From positions 3,483,845 to 3,547,844 of the forward strand of contig PJRA01000313.1 of NCBI GenBank assembly GCA_016987375.1: a stretch of 64,000 bases of DNA. The letters run 5' to 3'. Numbering within the stretch: position 1 is the first letter of the stretch; every line of letters starts with the position of its first letter. The notes beneath the pieces were generated by a model that was not told the origin of the DNA, made no database searches, and saw only the letters and a list, made by a program, of their open reading frames with translations. This stretch comes from Brachionus koreanus. Taxonomy: Eukaryota; Rotifera; Eurotatoria; Ploima; Brachionidae. Below are positions 35,201 to 46,340 of this stretch, piece by piece. Both the position numbers and the translations under genes were made by a program.

Positions 35201-38200
35201 TTCATCTTTACAATCTATGAAACTTGCATTATTTAGAAGCACTCAACTATGTTCATGGGCATTAAATGTAGCGTTAAAAGAAAATATATTTTATTCATTC
35301 TTATTGAAAATAGATTTAAAGACTTCTTAAAGGAAAATTAGTGAAAATTTTACAGAAATTTAAGAAAGCTCTTAAAGAAATTTTTAAAGATATTTTAGAA
35401 AAATGTCTCATAACCTCTAAATAATCTCTACAAATTTCTTTAACAAACCTTTAAAATTTAGTTAAGAATTGTCTTCACATAAGTTTAGAAGTTATAGACA
35501 AACTATAAATTTTAGTCCATTAGTCTAATTGCGTATGTGGTCAGACCAGTTTTTGTCCAAAATTAAAGCGGTTTCTTATGCACAACTTCTAAACAGCTCC
35601 AGCTCTTAGAGTACTATCTGCAGTATTTTTCAATAAATTGGCATCCTAGTCGATTCCCAATCGAATCTCGAATAGCTGACTGAATACCTTGGTCGATTTG
35701 TGTTTCATCAGATGGTTTATTCTGATCATCAGATTATTTAGAATGAATTGTCCGTTAATTTGGAAGATAATTATCATAACTATCATCAAAGTCGACATTC
35801 TCTTAATGTGAACCCCCGTAAAAAGTCATCGATATCAATTCATTAATTAAACATCCATAAGATCATATCATTTTGACTTTACCGTTGCTTCAAGTGTTAA
35901 TTAGGATTTTTTCTTAATTTTTTTATTTTTCTTAGAAAAGATTTGTTTTTTTTTAGAAATAGAAAGAATATATTTAATTTTCAGGATCAAGTAAAAACTA
36001 TCTATTTGAATATTAATAATTTTTTGAACAATATTCAATTAATCCGAGAAATTACTTTTAAATTTAAAGTTAAAATTTTAAAATATCCCAAAAAAATAAT
36101 TAAAAAAGATTAATCTAATTAGATGAGTATCATCAAATATCAATCATTTATTTTGAAAGACTGGTTATTATTTATTCCAGATCAAATAAATGCGAAAGAC
36201 AATCTATAAATATTTAAACTTTTTGTAGTAAGAATATTACTACGTCTTCTCTTTAAATTATTCATAGTCCCTTCTCTCTCCTTAACCTTCACTCGGATGG
36301 TGATGCCATCCATTAAGTGACTATATATTTATATATCATAATTGTAACAGAGATTCATTATTTTATTTTAATCAATAAACATATATATTACACTAAGTCT
36401 CTTTTAATAGACCTCTTAGCACGAACCTCACAAAGCTTACGCTACATTTTTATACCTAATTTTTCTTTATTATTTTGCCAAAATATACTAAAAAAGTTGA
36501 CTTAGGTCTTATATTTTTGCAAAAAAGTCTTATTATATTTTTATAAAAAAACAAGTTTTTATGATTAAAAAATGTGACTAAAATTTTTTTCTTAAAATTT
36601 ACGCATCTAGATCTAATAAAGATAGCTATCAAAATTATTAATTATTTTTTACTTAAATTTAAAATTATTATTCAAATTTTTTCATAAATTTTGTTTAATT
36701 ATTCTTAAAAAAAGGAATTTCAGAGGCTTGTGAAACAACAGAGTGTCATTCACTGTCCTCAAACGACGATGATGTGGATAATGATCAGAATGAAGTCAAT
36801 CAACTTGAGAATGAGAGTTTGAGTGATTTTGATAACTTTAGCGCTCGAAACACTCCAATTATAAGTGGTCGGGACACACCTTCTTCACATAGTCACGAGG
36901 ATTTACAAAATATAAGCTCTAGTAGAAACAGCAATGCCAACAATACAGTTCAAAATATATCTAACGTTAATTCATTGGGAAATATAGTGGTCAGTGCACC
37001 AAGTTCAAATACAAACGGACTACGCGAGCCTCAGCTCTTAGTAAATGTGCCAAAAGCCAATCGTGAAGATATAAATGACAAATTTTGTAAATTCGAGATA
37101 AATAAAATAAATCCATCAAAAGAGGAACAAAGCGAGACTGGTTGGAGTTTGGATGCAGATGCATCTGAATCAGTTATTAATGAGCCTATAAATGATAGGT
37201 TAGGAATAGATGACAGCTCATCTGTGCCTAGATCTGTAACACAGCGAAGTGGACCAGGTTCAAGCTCTACGATTAGTTCAAGTTCAAATAATCAATCAAA
37301 TCTGATTAATTTTTCAGAGCAGGTAATAAAATATAAATCAATCAAGCTTCTCTAATTTCGCTTAAATTATAATTGCTTTATATGCAAATAGATTATAGCT
37401 TTCAAAAAAATCAAGTACACCAAAATATCTAAGGATTTATTTATTAGTATTAAAAACATTCAAATAGTTTTTTAAAATTTTTTGGGGCATATTTGTCATT
37501 TGGGACCAAGAAAAATGACTTGGTTTTATCAATTTAAGAAAAAAAAAGCAAAACGCATTTAATAAATCAAATCCATCTATTTTCTTTGTAAATTCTCGAT
37601 ATTTTATCAATTAAATTGTTTGATGAAAATAGAAATAAATTAAAATCTTAAATTTTGATAAACAGACATTGCACGACAAGTCAAATTAGGATATAATGAG
37701 AAATTAATATTTAGTTTATAGTTCTAATCATCAAGTTGTTTTAAAATTTTATGAAAAAAGAATTAAAAAATTAAAATTAAAATTGGTGCATAATTGAATA
37801 AATTTGGATAACTTAAAAACACACTCCCAAAAAAGTATGTCAGCTCACTGTTAAGTCGAGATCCAAAAAACATAATACAGTTCCTTAACCAAATCCTCAA
37901 TAATAATTACTAAATTATGAGCTTTTCAAGGGCTTTGAGACTCTATTTTAAGTATTCTATTAATTTTCAAATTAAGTCAAATTAAAATTTTAAAAATTTA
38001 ATAAAAAAATTGTCAATTTTAAGAAAATTTAAAAAACTCATATTCAAAGAAATATCTGTGATTTCTATATCCTATTTAAGAGTGGGTTGGCATGTTTTTT
38101 GACGCAAAAAATTTTTTTTTTAACCCCAGAAAAGCCAACGGAAACTTATTTTTTTACATAATCATGGTCATTTTTGAAAAATTTCTAGGTTGTTACATGG

Positions 38201-40836
38201 GCATTAGAAAATCGCATAAACTTTATGCGATTTTTTCCAAAAAGAAAACTAACATAATTTTATAAAAGAACAGGCACAGATTAACAAAAAAACAATTAAA
38301 AAAAATAGAAAAAATTTTCATCTGTGAAATCAAGAACCACTTTTTGTCTTTGAAAAAAATTGGGGTGTGTTTTTTAAAGGTATCCAGAACATTTGGCTTA
38401 TTTAACTCAATATTATATTTTTAATGATATAAAAAGACTGATATAAAAGAAAAAATCTTTTAATTTAAAAACACTTGAAAGCCTTTATTTAACAATGATT
38501 TTAGCATGATCATTAAGATTTGATCATTCTAATAGAAAAATAGTTTTAACATATAAAATATTGATAAAATTATTGAAGGATTATTCATTAAACAATAGCA
38601 TGCCAAACCGAAACGCCTCTTCATCAAACAGTTTAAATAATCCCTCAAGTCAAGCAAATCAAAATGGAATCTCTAATGTTAATCCGATTTCGAACGAAAC
38701 TGATCAAAATATTGACGATCATTGTAGCGTAGTTAGTGACAGTGTTGCATGGAGTACCGAAATGAATAACAATTCAGATTCAGACTTTGAATCAAACAGT
38801 CCTAGTAAATACACTCCATACTCGACATATTCAAGCAATTCTAGTTCTATCCACCCAACATTAAATCAAAGTATGCTAAATGAGTTTGTTCAATCCACGC
38901 AATCTCTTCAGAATCCTTATGCACCAAGCTCTAATTTAATATCTAATAATTATTCCATTAGTTATTCTTCATCTGCTAGCTCTGCTATCAATATATTGCC
39001 TGGTAACATCGAATCAAATGTAATTTAGCTTTTAATGCTCTTCAATTTTTACCGGCTTTTAATTTTTTTTTAATTCTAAAGAAACGCTCAGAAAATGACT
39101 CTTCAAACCAACCTAATACAAAAAATAGATTTTCTTCAGTAAGATGTTTTTTTGCTTTTTTTTCGTACCAACTCAAAATTTCTTATCAAATTTTTTATTT
39201 AGATCTTTAACAATACAAACTCGGTGAAATTTTCTATTAGCTCTACTATCGAAAAATTGAGCAACAGTTCAAATGGAAAAAAAAATCCCATTAATAGATT
39301 TAGTCTATTTAACAAGTCTAAAAATGCTCCAGCACAGAACATTGAACCATCACTTCCAAATAATCCATTGGTCTTAAATGATCAAGCCACCAATTCAGCT
39401 AGTTCTCAATCAGAAGATGTAGATAATATACTCAAAAAATATCAATCTAAATCGGCCACACAGCCTTCACAACTCAAACAACAACTTTCTGTCAACGAAA
39501 CACATCTAGTCGATTTGTCAATTCCGGAAAATTTTCCCAAAAATGTGTCTGATAATAGTCTGCAAAATCAAAATATTATCTTAGAACCGATCAGCTTGGA
39601 ACAATCTAAGTCATTCTTGGATGCCAAAAAAAAACTCAGAATTGTGCTTAGCTGGCCAGATTGTATGTCTTATAACTACGCACCAAATAATTTTTTAAAG
39701 TAATTTAAAAACAAAACATTTTTTTTTTATTTTTATCATATTTTTAGGAATAGTAAAGATAATTTTTTGGTCATGTATTTAAAAATTCAACTCTATGATT
39801 CAATTAGTTTACAGGATAAAGAAAAAGAAGCCCAACTCTATGAGACTATACGGTGTGTGTCTGTATATGGTGATCAAGAATGTCGTAAACTTTTACGCTC
39901 ACTAAAAAAAGACTATATTCGTCGTCTTTATTATATGACATATTTAACAAAATCCAAACAAAACACTCTTTATACTTTAAATTTGGTCGAAAAATTGCTA
40001 CAACGTGCTGAATGGCAACAAAAACTACGCACTAATCATTTTGCGTCAGTTGTAACTCTATTTTTTCTGGAGACCAAAGAAAATGAACAGCAAATTTACA
40101 AATTTATTAGAGATTTTCGTCAAATAGTTGCTGTTGACGAAAAGTATGATTTGTTTAAGAAATATTTGCAGCAGTTAAAAGTAGAATATGATGCTATACT
40201 GTTTGGTTGTCATCAAGAAATGATCGACTTATGCCATTTATCACTCGAAAGACTGCTCTTGTCAAAAGTTTACAGTTATGTTATGTATCCAAATGGAGAA
40301 ATCGACCATGACAAAGACAACATGGTCTCAGAGTGCTTAAAAGATTTGGCAAATGTGATCACACCGTCACATCCGCTCATTGGAATATCACCAATTTACA
40401 TAAATGTAACTGAGTAAAACTAGTCAACTTTTTCATTAAATCTTTATTTTAAGGAATGTCCATGGACAGCGGCACAAATGGAGCTTAAACGGCTAAATAT
40501 TTACCGCACCCCTCAGGATAAATTGGCCTGTATTAGAAAGTGTATGCTTATTATTCAAAATTTACTAGCAATTGCTAAATCACCGGTTTGTGCTGATGAT
40601 TTGCATCCAGTTCTAATATATGTCATCATAATGGCAAATCCTCCAACTTTTTTATCAAATGTTCAATATATAGAAGGTAAAAATAAAATGAAATAAAATT
40701 TTTGTATTTTTGTTTTTTTTTTTAAATAAAATTTAAAGGATTTTATGGAAAACAGCTTGAGCTAGAGGATTACTACTGGGCTCAATTTATTTTCGCTTTT
40801 TCGTACATCAAAGCAAATATGTTAAATAAACAATAA
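29235..40836 (+). CDS. GAPVD1: GTPase-activating protein and VPS9 domain-containing protein 1
   Basis: Endosomal Rab5 exchange factor with a RasGAP-like domain (RAP6/Gapex-5). Fourteen exons: 29235-29330, 29383-30246, 30304-30432, 30481-30564, 30634-30648, 31593-31826, 31881-32337, 36724-37322, 38579-39019, 39082-39138, 39203-39699, 39748-40405, 40454-40676, 40739-40836. Total 1483 aa (human about 1478). The RasGAP-like domain spans about residues 80-400 (SLYGNCVLVQDES, TTLHEPINQML, LYICPAICDPEPYG). A disordered Ser/Asn-rich centre keeps DKFCKFEI and a WSTE segment known from the human protein. The VPS9 domain is at the C-terminus (YPNGEIDHDKD, CPWTAAQMEL, IYRTPQDKLACI, IMANPPTFLSNVQYI). Exon 5 is a 15-nt microexon. 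Introns 7 and 8 carry transposons. The acceptors of exons 9 and 14 are weaker than the rest. Confidence 0.93.
30649..31592. other. GAPVD1 intron 5 (0.94 kb)
   Basis: AT-rich. A short open stretch after 30763 was considered as an extra exon but is terminated quickly and lacks a donor. Nothing else seen. Confidence 0.5.
32366..33304 (-). mobile_element. MULE (Mutator-like) transposon, 939 bp, 9-bp target-site duplication
   Basis: TIRs begin GGGTGAGGATTAAAATACCA on both ends (the right end reversed) and stay near-identical for about 29 bp. The element is flanked by exact 9-bp repeats TGATTATAC at 32357-32365 and 33305-33313; Mutator-type elements make 8-11 bp duplications. Motifs of the type ACACATAAA recur below both ends, possibly transposase-binding sites. 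Inside, on the minus strand, is a truncated MULE transposase, listed separately. Confidence 0.88.
32724..33047 (-). pseudogene. truncated MULE transposase core
   Basis: A 107-codon frame contains KFFPICYFVTSDEQ, then FWTSLFKIANSLNINL, FICIDSCYASANSIQNNL and MCWYHLKAKV. This is the order of the MULE transposase core: P-x-x-Y strand, W helix, the catalytic-Asp strand in CIDSCYASANSI, and the C-W-x-H motif. The N-terminal part with the first catalytic Asp and everything after the CxxH motif are missing, and the frame starts without a credible ATG, so it cannot encode an active enzyme. Confidence 0.75.
33516..33641 (-). CDS. small Cys-containing ORF, uncertain
   Basis: ATG at 33641, stop at 33516-33518, 41 codons, with four Cys in a pattern YDKCDKGTCGMLLCKK...KNCQ. 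It lies antisense in a GAPVD1 intron next to transposon DNA. It may be a leftover exon of a secreted Cys-rich gene or chance. No signal peptide; no splice context established. Confidence 0.2.
   Translation of the reverse strand: MKSFFFNMNKANETYDKCDKGTCGMLLCKKSSIFKNCQTDQ
33890..34090. repeat. GC-rich block, probable repeat
   Basis: Sharply GC-richer than its surroundings, with repeated short words such as ACCGTCC, CCGCCCGTCC and GACCGGT, and the GAGCCCTTGCTCAAAAAGGC segment. A weakly inverted partner (ACCGT..., GGATTTATTA) lies at 33660-33705. It probably derives from a SINE or MITE, but I cannot name the family. Confidence 0.35.
35520..35830 (-). pseudogene. decayed coding remnant, unidentified
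   Basis: On the minus strand one frame reads DDSYDNYLPN, stops, then NKPSDETQIDQGIQSAIRDS and IGNRLGCQFIEKYC before another stop. The composition looks protein-like and far from the local AT background. Several in-frame stops show it is dead. No family recognised; likely transposon debris. Confidence 0.3.
37817..38373. mobile_element. candidate piggyBac-type MITE (TTAA-flanked)
   Basis: TTAA at 37813-37816 is followed by AAACACACTCCCAAAAAA. At the other end GGGGTGTGTTTT is followed by TTAA at 38374-38377. The ends are inverted repeats of about 12-16 bp with small differences, and TTAA is the piggyBac target. No ORF. AT-rich context makes TTAA common, so this is suggestive only. Confidence 0.45.
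38208..38234. repeat. perfect 27-nt palindrome
   Basis: AAAATCGCATAAA-C-TTTATGCGATTTT: 13-bp arms around a single base. It sits inside the candidate TTAA element and could form a hairpin or cruciform. Confidence 0.8.
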
Positions 40837-41093
40837 TGGAAATTTAATTAATTTTGTTTGATTTTTTTTTGTTTTATTTTATTTTTTTTTATTTTTTTAA
40901 ACCAAATTTAAATAATCGAATTTTCTTATTCAAGTATTTAATAAAGTATTTATTAATTATTTATAATTCAACTTAAATAAATTAAATCGGAAATATTGAA
41001 AAATTATTTAGATGTGCTGCCCTAGTGCCCCTAATAAGGTATTTTAGAATTTCACTTTGATCTAACGAGAAAATAATAAAATATTAGAAAAAA

Positions 41094-43713
41094 ATGAGTG
41101 CTTTAGAGAGCATGTCAGACGAAGAATATTACCAAGATTATGACCAGCTTCCTGATAACCAAATTGAATTATTAGCTGAATTCGAGAGACGTCGAAGAGT
41201 AAAAAATTCAAATTTTTTCCTAGTTCACTAAATAATTTTTTACAGGCAAGGACAATTCATGTATCGACTGACGATAATGAAGTAAAAGCAAATTTACGTA
41301 AATTACATGAGCCAATATGCTTATTTGGAGAAGGACCAGCAGAGAGAAGAGAACGTCTAAAAAGTTTGGTATCTCGTCTAACTGATGATGAAATTGCCCG
41401 TAAACTAAAAAAAAGAGAAGAACAAGAAAAACGCGAAGAAGAAAGTCAAAATGTAAAAGTAAAAATTAATTTACCATTTTTTTAAAGGTTTATAAATTTA
41501 GGAAGTCACTTGGTATCATGAGGGTAGCGAGCTAATGTTATACGGAAGATTTTGGATCGCTGAATATTCATTGAAAAGAGCTAAAGAACGAGTAGCTTTA
41601 CAAAAAACACAATCTCAAATACCTGAAATAGATCGCACAGCCAAAGTTCAAGAATCACATCGCTTTATTAGAGTAAAAAAAATTTCCTCATGATACAAAA
41701 ATTAATGAGTTAATTTAGACTTTTGCAAACTATTCAAGTCAAATTGGTGACATAAGGCCCTTGTCATTCTGTCGATTTAGTCCCAATTCAAAAATGGTTG
41801 CGATATCTTCATGGAGTGGTCTATGCAAATTGTGGTCTGTGCCTGATTGTCAATTGATAAGAACATTACCTGCTCATACAGTTAATGCATCATCAATTAT
41901 ATTTCATCCTCAATCAACAATATCTTTGGATACAAAAAGCATTAATTTGGTCAGTACGGCTTTTGATGGCAGTGTGAAACTATGGAATATGGAAAAGTAA
42001 GCTTTTCCTTATGATTTTTAATGTTTATTATTAATATGAGTCAAAAAATTTTGTTTTAAATTTTTTTTTACCTTTTTTTATCACTCGACCCTTTGTTTAA
42101 CCTTTTCTTTTTACTTTTAATTCAATGAAAAGATGACAAGAGATGATTCATAAAAAAATAGACAGTTTATTAGGGTAAACGATGATTTTCAGAAGAAGAA
42201 ATATCTGGTCTATTTTCTGGATGAGGTAGCAATTCGAATTCTTCAATCTCTTTTATTTTTGCCATCAGTCTTTTAGCTCTATGAGTGTTATTTTGAAGAC
42301 ACAAACCTAGAATTCGGTTGATTAAAGAAGGAAATTTTTCTTGAAGTGAAGTTATTGGCTCATGTATTGGAAATTCCACCAAACATCTTTTTATCAAAAG
42401 GTCCTGTTTTCACGACTGGGTGATCTGGCTGAGATTGGTCCAACCATTGATTTCTGTTATCATAATTTTGTGAATAATTCTATTAAGCTTGGGGTTGCTT
42501 TCAACAGTAGTGCACAGAACACTTTGATATTTGAAGGCTCGTGTCACCACAATAAAATTTTTAAAAATCATCTTGTGTTTTCTCACCTAAATCATATAAG
42601 TATATTTTCACCTAACATCATACATATTTCACAAATTACTCTTGTTGCTGATAGGCCTTTTTCTAATAATGACGTAACAAAACTAAAATTCAATCCAATT
42701 CTATTTATTCAATATGGCTTAAAATTAAAGAATTACTAAGATCCTAAAATCAACATATGCATCCTTTTAAAAAATGCAAAATTTTATGACTCAACATAAT
42801 AATATACTGAAAAATAATGTTTTCAAAAATGACAATATTTGGATTTTAAATTTCAGTAAATCAATCAAAATTTAAAGAGAAAAGATTTAATGAAAAAATA
42901 ATTAACAATTTTAAGTGATAAGCCAATTGGAGAACTTGACGGTATGATGCCTTCAAGAGTATCTAAAGCAGAATTTCATCCAAGTGGAAGGTTTCTCGCT
43001 TGTGTTTGGTAGATAATTAATTCTATTAGTAAACAATTTTTAGCTAAAAAATTTTAAGTCATGACAATTCTTGGCGACTATGGGACGTAGAAAGAGTTGA
43101 AGAGATTCTTCATCAAGAAGGTCATTCCAGACCAGTGATGGACATATCATTCCAATGTGATGGCTCTATTTGTTGCACAGGGTAAATTTGAATACATAGT
43201 TAACCATTTACTAGAAAACCATTTAATTTAAAAAAAAAGAGGTCAAGACTCTTATGGAAGAGTTTGGGATTTGAGAACAGGAAGATGCATCATGTTAATG
43301 GAAGGCCATTTAAAATCAATACTTTCTATCGACTGTAACTCAAATGGCTATCATATAGCAACAGGGAGTGAAGACAATACCGCCAAAATTTGGGACTTGA
43401 GGCAAAGCAAGTGTATATATACCATTCCGGCTCACAACAATCTGATTTCTAAAGTTAAATTCCAAAGTAAATATGAAAAATTTGTTAAATTTTATTACAA
43501 TTTTTTTGTTAAGAGAGCGAGGGTAATTATTTAGTTACAGCCTCTTATGATTATACTCTAAAGGCCTGGGCTCATCCTGGATGGACTCCTCTAAAAGAGT
43601 TAAAGGGTCATGAGCAAAAAATAATGGGCTGCGATATTTCACAAGATAATAAATGGATTGTTTCATGTGCTTACGATAAAACATTCAAATTTTGGTCTCA
43701 GGAAACTTTTTAA
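41094..43713 (+). CDS. PRPF4: U4/U6 small nuclear ribonucleoprotein Prp4
   Basis: WD40 scaffold of the U4/U6.U5 tri-snRNP. Eight exons: 41094-41198, 41246-41452, 41502-41672, 41719-41996, 42916-43008, 43059-43181, 43240-43466 and 43514-43713. Total 467 aa (human 522). The N-terminal PRP4/SFM motif is clear ([19 protein letters not shown], about residues 55-73), followed by TWYHEG. WD repeats begin near residue 180: [20 protein letters not shown], then [33 protein letters not shown] and [19 protein letters not shown], ending [11 protein letters not shown]. Seven introns, six short; intron 4 is 919 nt and holds an antisense coding remnant. Start at the first ATG ([17 protein letters not shown]). 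It starts 257 bp after GAPVD1. Confidence 0.95.
42170..42740 (-). pseudogene. antisense coding remnant in PRPF4 intron 4
   Basis: GC-richer than adjacent introns. On the minus strand one frame runs through a single TGA: upstream part ...[19 protein letters not shown], downstream part [20 protein letters not shown] then [20 protein letters not shown] and [11 protein letters not shown]. The downstream part loosely resembles a protein-kinase C-lobe end (FPxLI...CLxxN), but no kinase motif is seen upstream. The plus strand is also open for 125 codons (42362-42739), probably a mirror effect. Confidence 0.3.
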
Positions 43714-44448
43714 AACAAAATCAATAATTGATATAAAGAATTATTAAATTCAAAATTTTAAATAAAAATGTATATATGAAATAAAATTATGAATTTTAAT
43801 TTTTGAAATACTTCAAAAAAATATTCAAATAAATATTAGAAACAGTTTAGTGATAAACAGTTCAACTAAAACAGTTCTGATTTTTTTTAATTTTCGATTG
43901 ATGTTATTCTATTTAAGATTTTTAAAGTTAAAAAAAGCTTTGATTGAATATAGATAAAATTAATTTCCAATTTTAATATTAATAAATGCTGTTTAAATAC
44001 TGCATGACTTAATATAAATGTAAAATAATAGGAACACTGCACTATTCTTATGATAAGTGGATTTTTATTAATTTTACTGATTTAGTGATAGTGGTATTTT
44101 GAATTACAGAATGATTTTTATTAAAGCATATCATGGGTGCACTGTGGTAGTTCTTGGAAAAACATTCGACTTGTTTCAAAGCCTTGTACTTGATGAGATA
44201 TCTGGGAAGCAAGTTCCACTAATTGCTACTTGTTGCTTACTGAATTTATTCTGATATTGCTTTGTGTATAGATTCCAACAAGATAATACCAATTCAATAT
44301 ATGATTTTGTCTAAGTAGAGTTGAGTTACCTTGAAATTTAAAAGCGCTCAAAATTTTGAATCATGCGTTAAATTTTATAGAAACTTTTTTAATATTTAAT
44401 TATGCGACACTGGATATCAATTCATAAAAATATGATTGTTTGGATAGA

Positions 44449-44710
44449 GTTTTGTGAAATTTGGTACAAAATAGAAAAATAGAACAAAAATTAATGCTTA
44501 CAAAGCTTATAACTTTTTTTTGAGAGCTTTTAATTAGTTCTGTAAGTGAAACAAACTGCAACATACTTAGTTGCATCAAAAGTCAAAGTCTGCAAATGAT
44601 GTGCNNNNNNNNNNNNNNNNNNNNNNNNNNNNNNNNNNNNNNNNNNNNNNNNNNNNNNNNNNNNNNNNNATTTTGTTCTGTTCTATTGTACTAAATTTCA
44701 CAAAACCTGT
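44449..44710. mobile_element. MITE interrupted by assembly gap
   Basis: Left end GTTTTGTGAAATTTGGTACA and right end (reversed) GTTTTGTGAAATTTAGTACA are terminal inverted repeats. The interior has TTCTGTAAGTGAAACAAA, shared with the palindromic MITE at 13801-14125. 65 N (44605-44669) fall in the middle, as expected if a palindrome blocked sequencing or assembly. Related copy at 13400-13592. Confidence 0.65.
44605..44669. other. assembly gap (65 N)
   Basis: A run of N inside a palindromic repeat. Confidence 0.99.
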
Positions 44711-44949
44711 GGAAAGTTGCTAAAGAATTATTTCATTATAATTTTCAACTTAATTTAAAATTAAATTCAAAATTTACTTTTTAAATAAATGATTTAAAAT
44801 AAAAAAAAATTAATTTAAGTTTATTTTTACTTTTTTTATTCAATTAAGGCTAATTTTTTAAAAAACTATTAAAACTTACAAAATGATTTTATTTAGTTTT
44901 ACTTTTTAAAATGTCTTTATTGAATTTAGTGAATTTTTTTATGTCAAAC

Positions 44950-45134
44950 AAAAAAGGGGTCTAAAATAATAATTTAGAAGAACTATTCCCTCTAAATTAT
45001 ATTTTAAATAAATAAAAAAGGGATCTAAGTTATTGCACTCAAGGAAACCTTTATATGTCTCGTGTTGGACTTTTGATGGGCTATTCTTTTGCTTTAAAAC
45101 TAGAACGCCCGAGGGGTTTTTTAGACCCCTTTTT
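44950..45134. repeat. inverted repeat with AGGGGT/ACCCCT hairpin
   Basis: AAAAAGGGGTCTAAAA at 44950-44965 is complementary to 45119-45134. The right side also forms a 6-bp hairpin, AGGGGT-7 nt-ACCCCT (45112-45130), identical in design to the hairpin at 59383-59401. Confidence 0.5.
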
Positions 45135-46340
45135 GAAAAATTGAAACTTGATTTTTACCACATATAAATAAAATTATAAAATTTTAAAAAATGGTTTTTA
45201 TTATCTAAAAATCTTGATTGTAATTTTATAGAAAATGAATAAATTTTCAAAGAAAATGTTTAATTTATCATGATAACTTTATTTGAAATTTTAATGAGAA
45301 ATCAGTCGGGTTTTCTAGTGTTAAAAATAAGTCTTATAAAAACTTGGATTTATTTTGAATTTAAAAAACAGCTTAAATATAGACAAATAATTTTGTGAAT
45401 ATTTTTAATTTTATTTCATTAAATTTGGCTACTTTACGACTTTTTTTATTATCTAATATTAGTGATTACAATGCTTGTCTATGGCTTTTGAAAGAAATTA
45501 AACTTATTTAAAAATTAAATCTTAATTAATAAAAAATTATCCATGTTTTTTTTTAAGAAAAAAACGAAAAGAAATCATAAAAATTGGTTAATATGTTAAA
45601 TATGTTAATTTTTATACTGTTAAGTATTGAGCTCACTAATTTTTGTTAATTTTGAATTGCAAATATCTCTGGCTATCAACTTTTTTGTTGAATTTGCATT
45701 AATCTTAAATTATAAAAAATAATTAATCGTTCTTAAAAATAAAATTCTCAGACCAATTTTTTTAACACTCAAAAAACCGGCGGTCTTATTTTGACACTTA
45801 TTCAAAAATTCAAATTTAATTTTTTAATTAACTATCAATCATATATACATGTTCTAATATTTATTTAAAGCTTTGATAATGGTCTTTTAAATTTGGTCTT
45901 TTTCATATTGCAGACTTTTATGAGATAATGTAACATTTAAACAAATTTTTGACAAAAATAGCCGGCCCTTTGAGTATGTTAATTAAAAATTTTTGAACAA
46001 AATCAATTTGCTTTTTAATTTCAAAAATAAAATTTAAATTACAGAGAAATTGGTAAATAGTATTCATGTTTAAAATCGGAAAAAAAATTTTGCCATACTG
46101 ATTAAATACTTTATTTGAAGAATTGAAAAATATTCTTTAATAGAGAAATGGAATATTTCTATGTTGCTGTTTGATCATGGAAATATTTTCTCAGGTTACC
46201 AATACAAAATTACGAAATAATTGTTTAAAAAAATATTTAAAGTTCAACTTTAGCTAAAATTTAAATATTTAAGGGAAAGATTATAAACCATTATTTAAAA
46301 AGGGCAATACTCAGCCATTTTGGAAAAAATATTCGAAAAA

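Larger units (their letters stand above)
32338..36723. other. GAPVD1 intron 7 (4.4 kb)
   Basis: The longest intron in the window. It contains a complete-ended MULE-type transposon (32366-33304), a 41-codon Cys-containing minus-strand ORF (33516-33641), a GC-rich block (33890-34090) and a decayed coding-like stretch on the minus strand (35520-35830). The rest is AT-rich without supported features. Confidence 0.7.
37323..38578. other. GAPVD1 intron 8 (1.26 kb)
   Basis: Contains a candidate TTAA-type MITE (37817-38373) with a perfect 13-bp-arm palindrome inside. The rest is AT-rich. Confidence 0.6.
43714..46340. other. 2.6-kb intergenic region
   Basis: Holds a MITE interrupted by an assembly gap (44449-44710), a GC-richer coding-like stretch on the minus strand (44090-44260, frames broken) and hairpin repeats at 44950-45134. 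Otherwise AT-rich. Confidence 0.55.
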
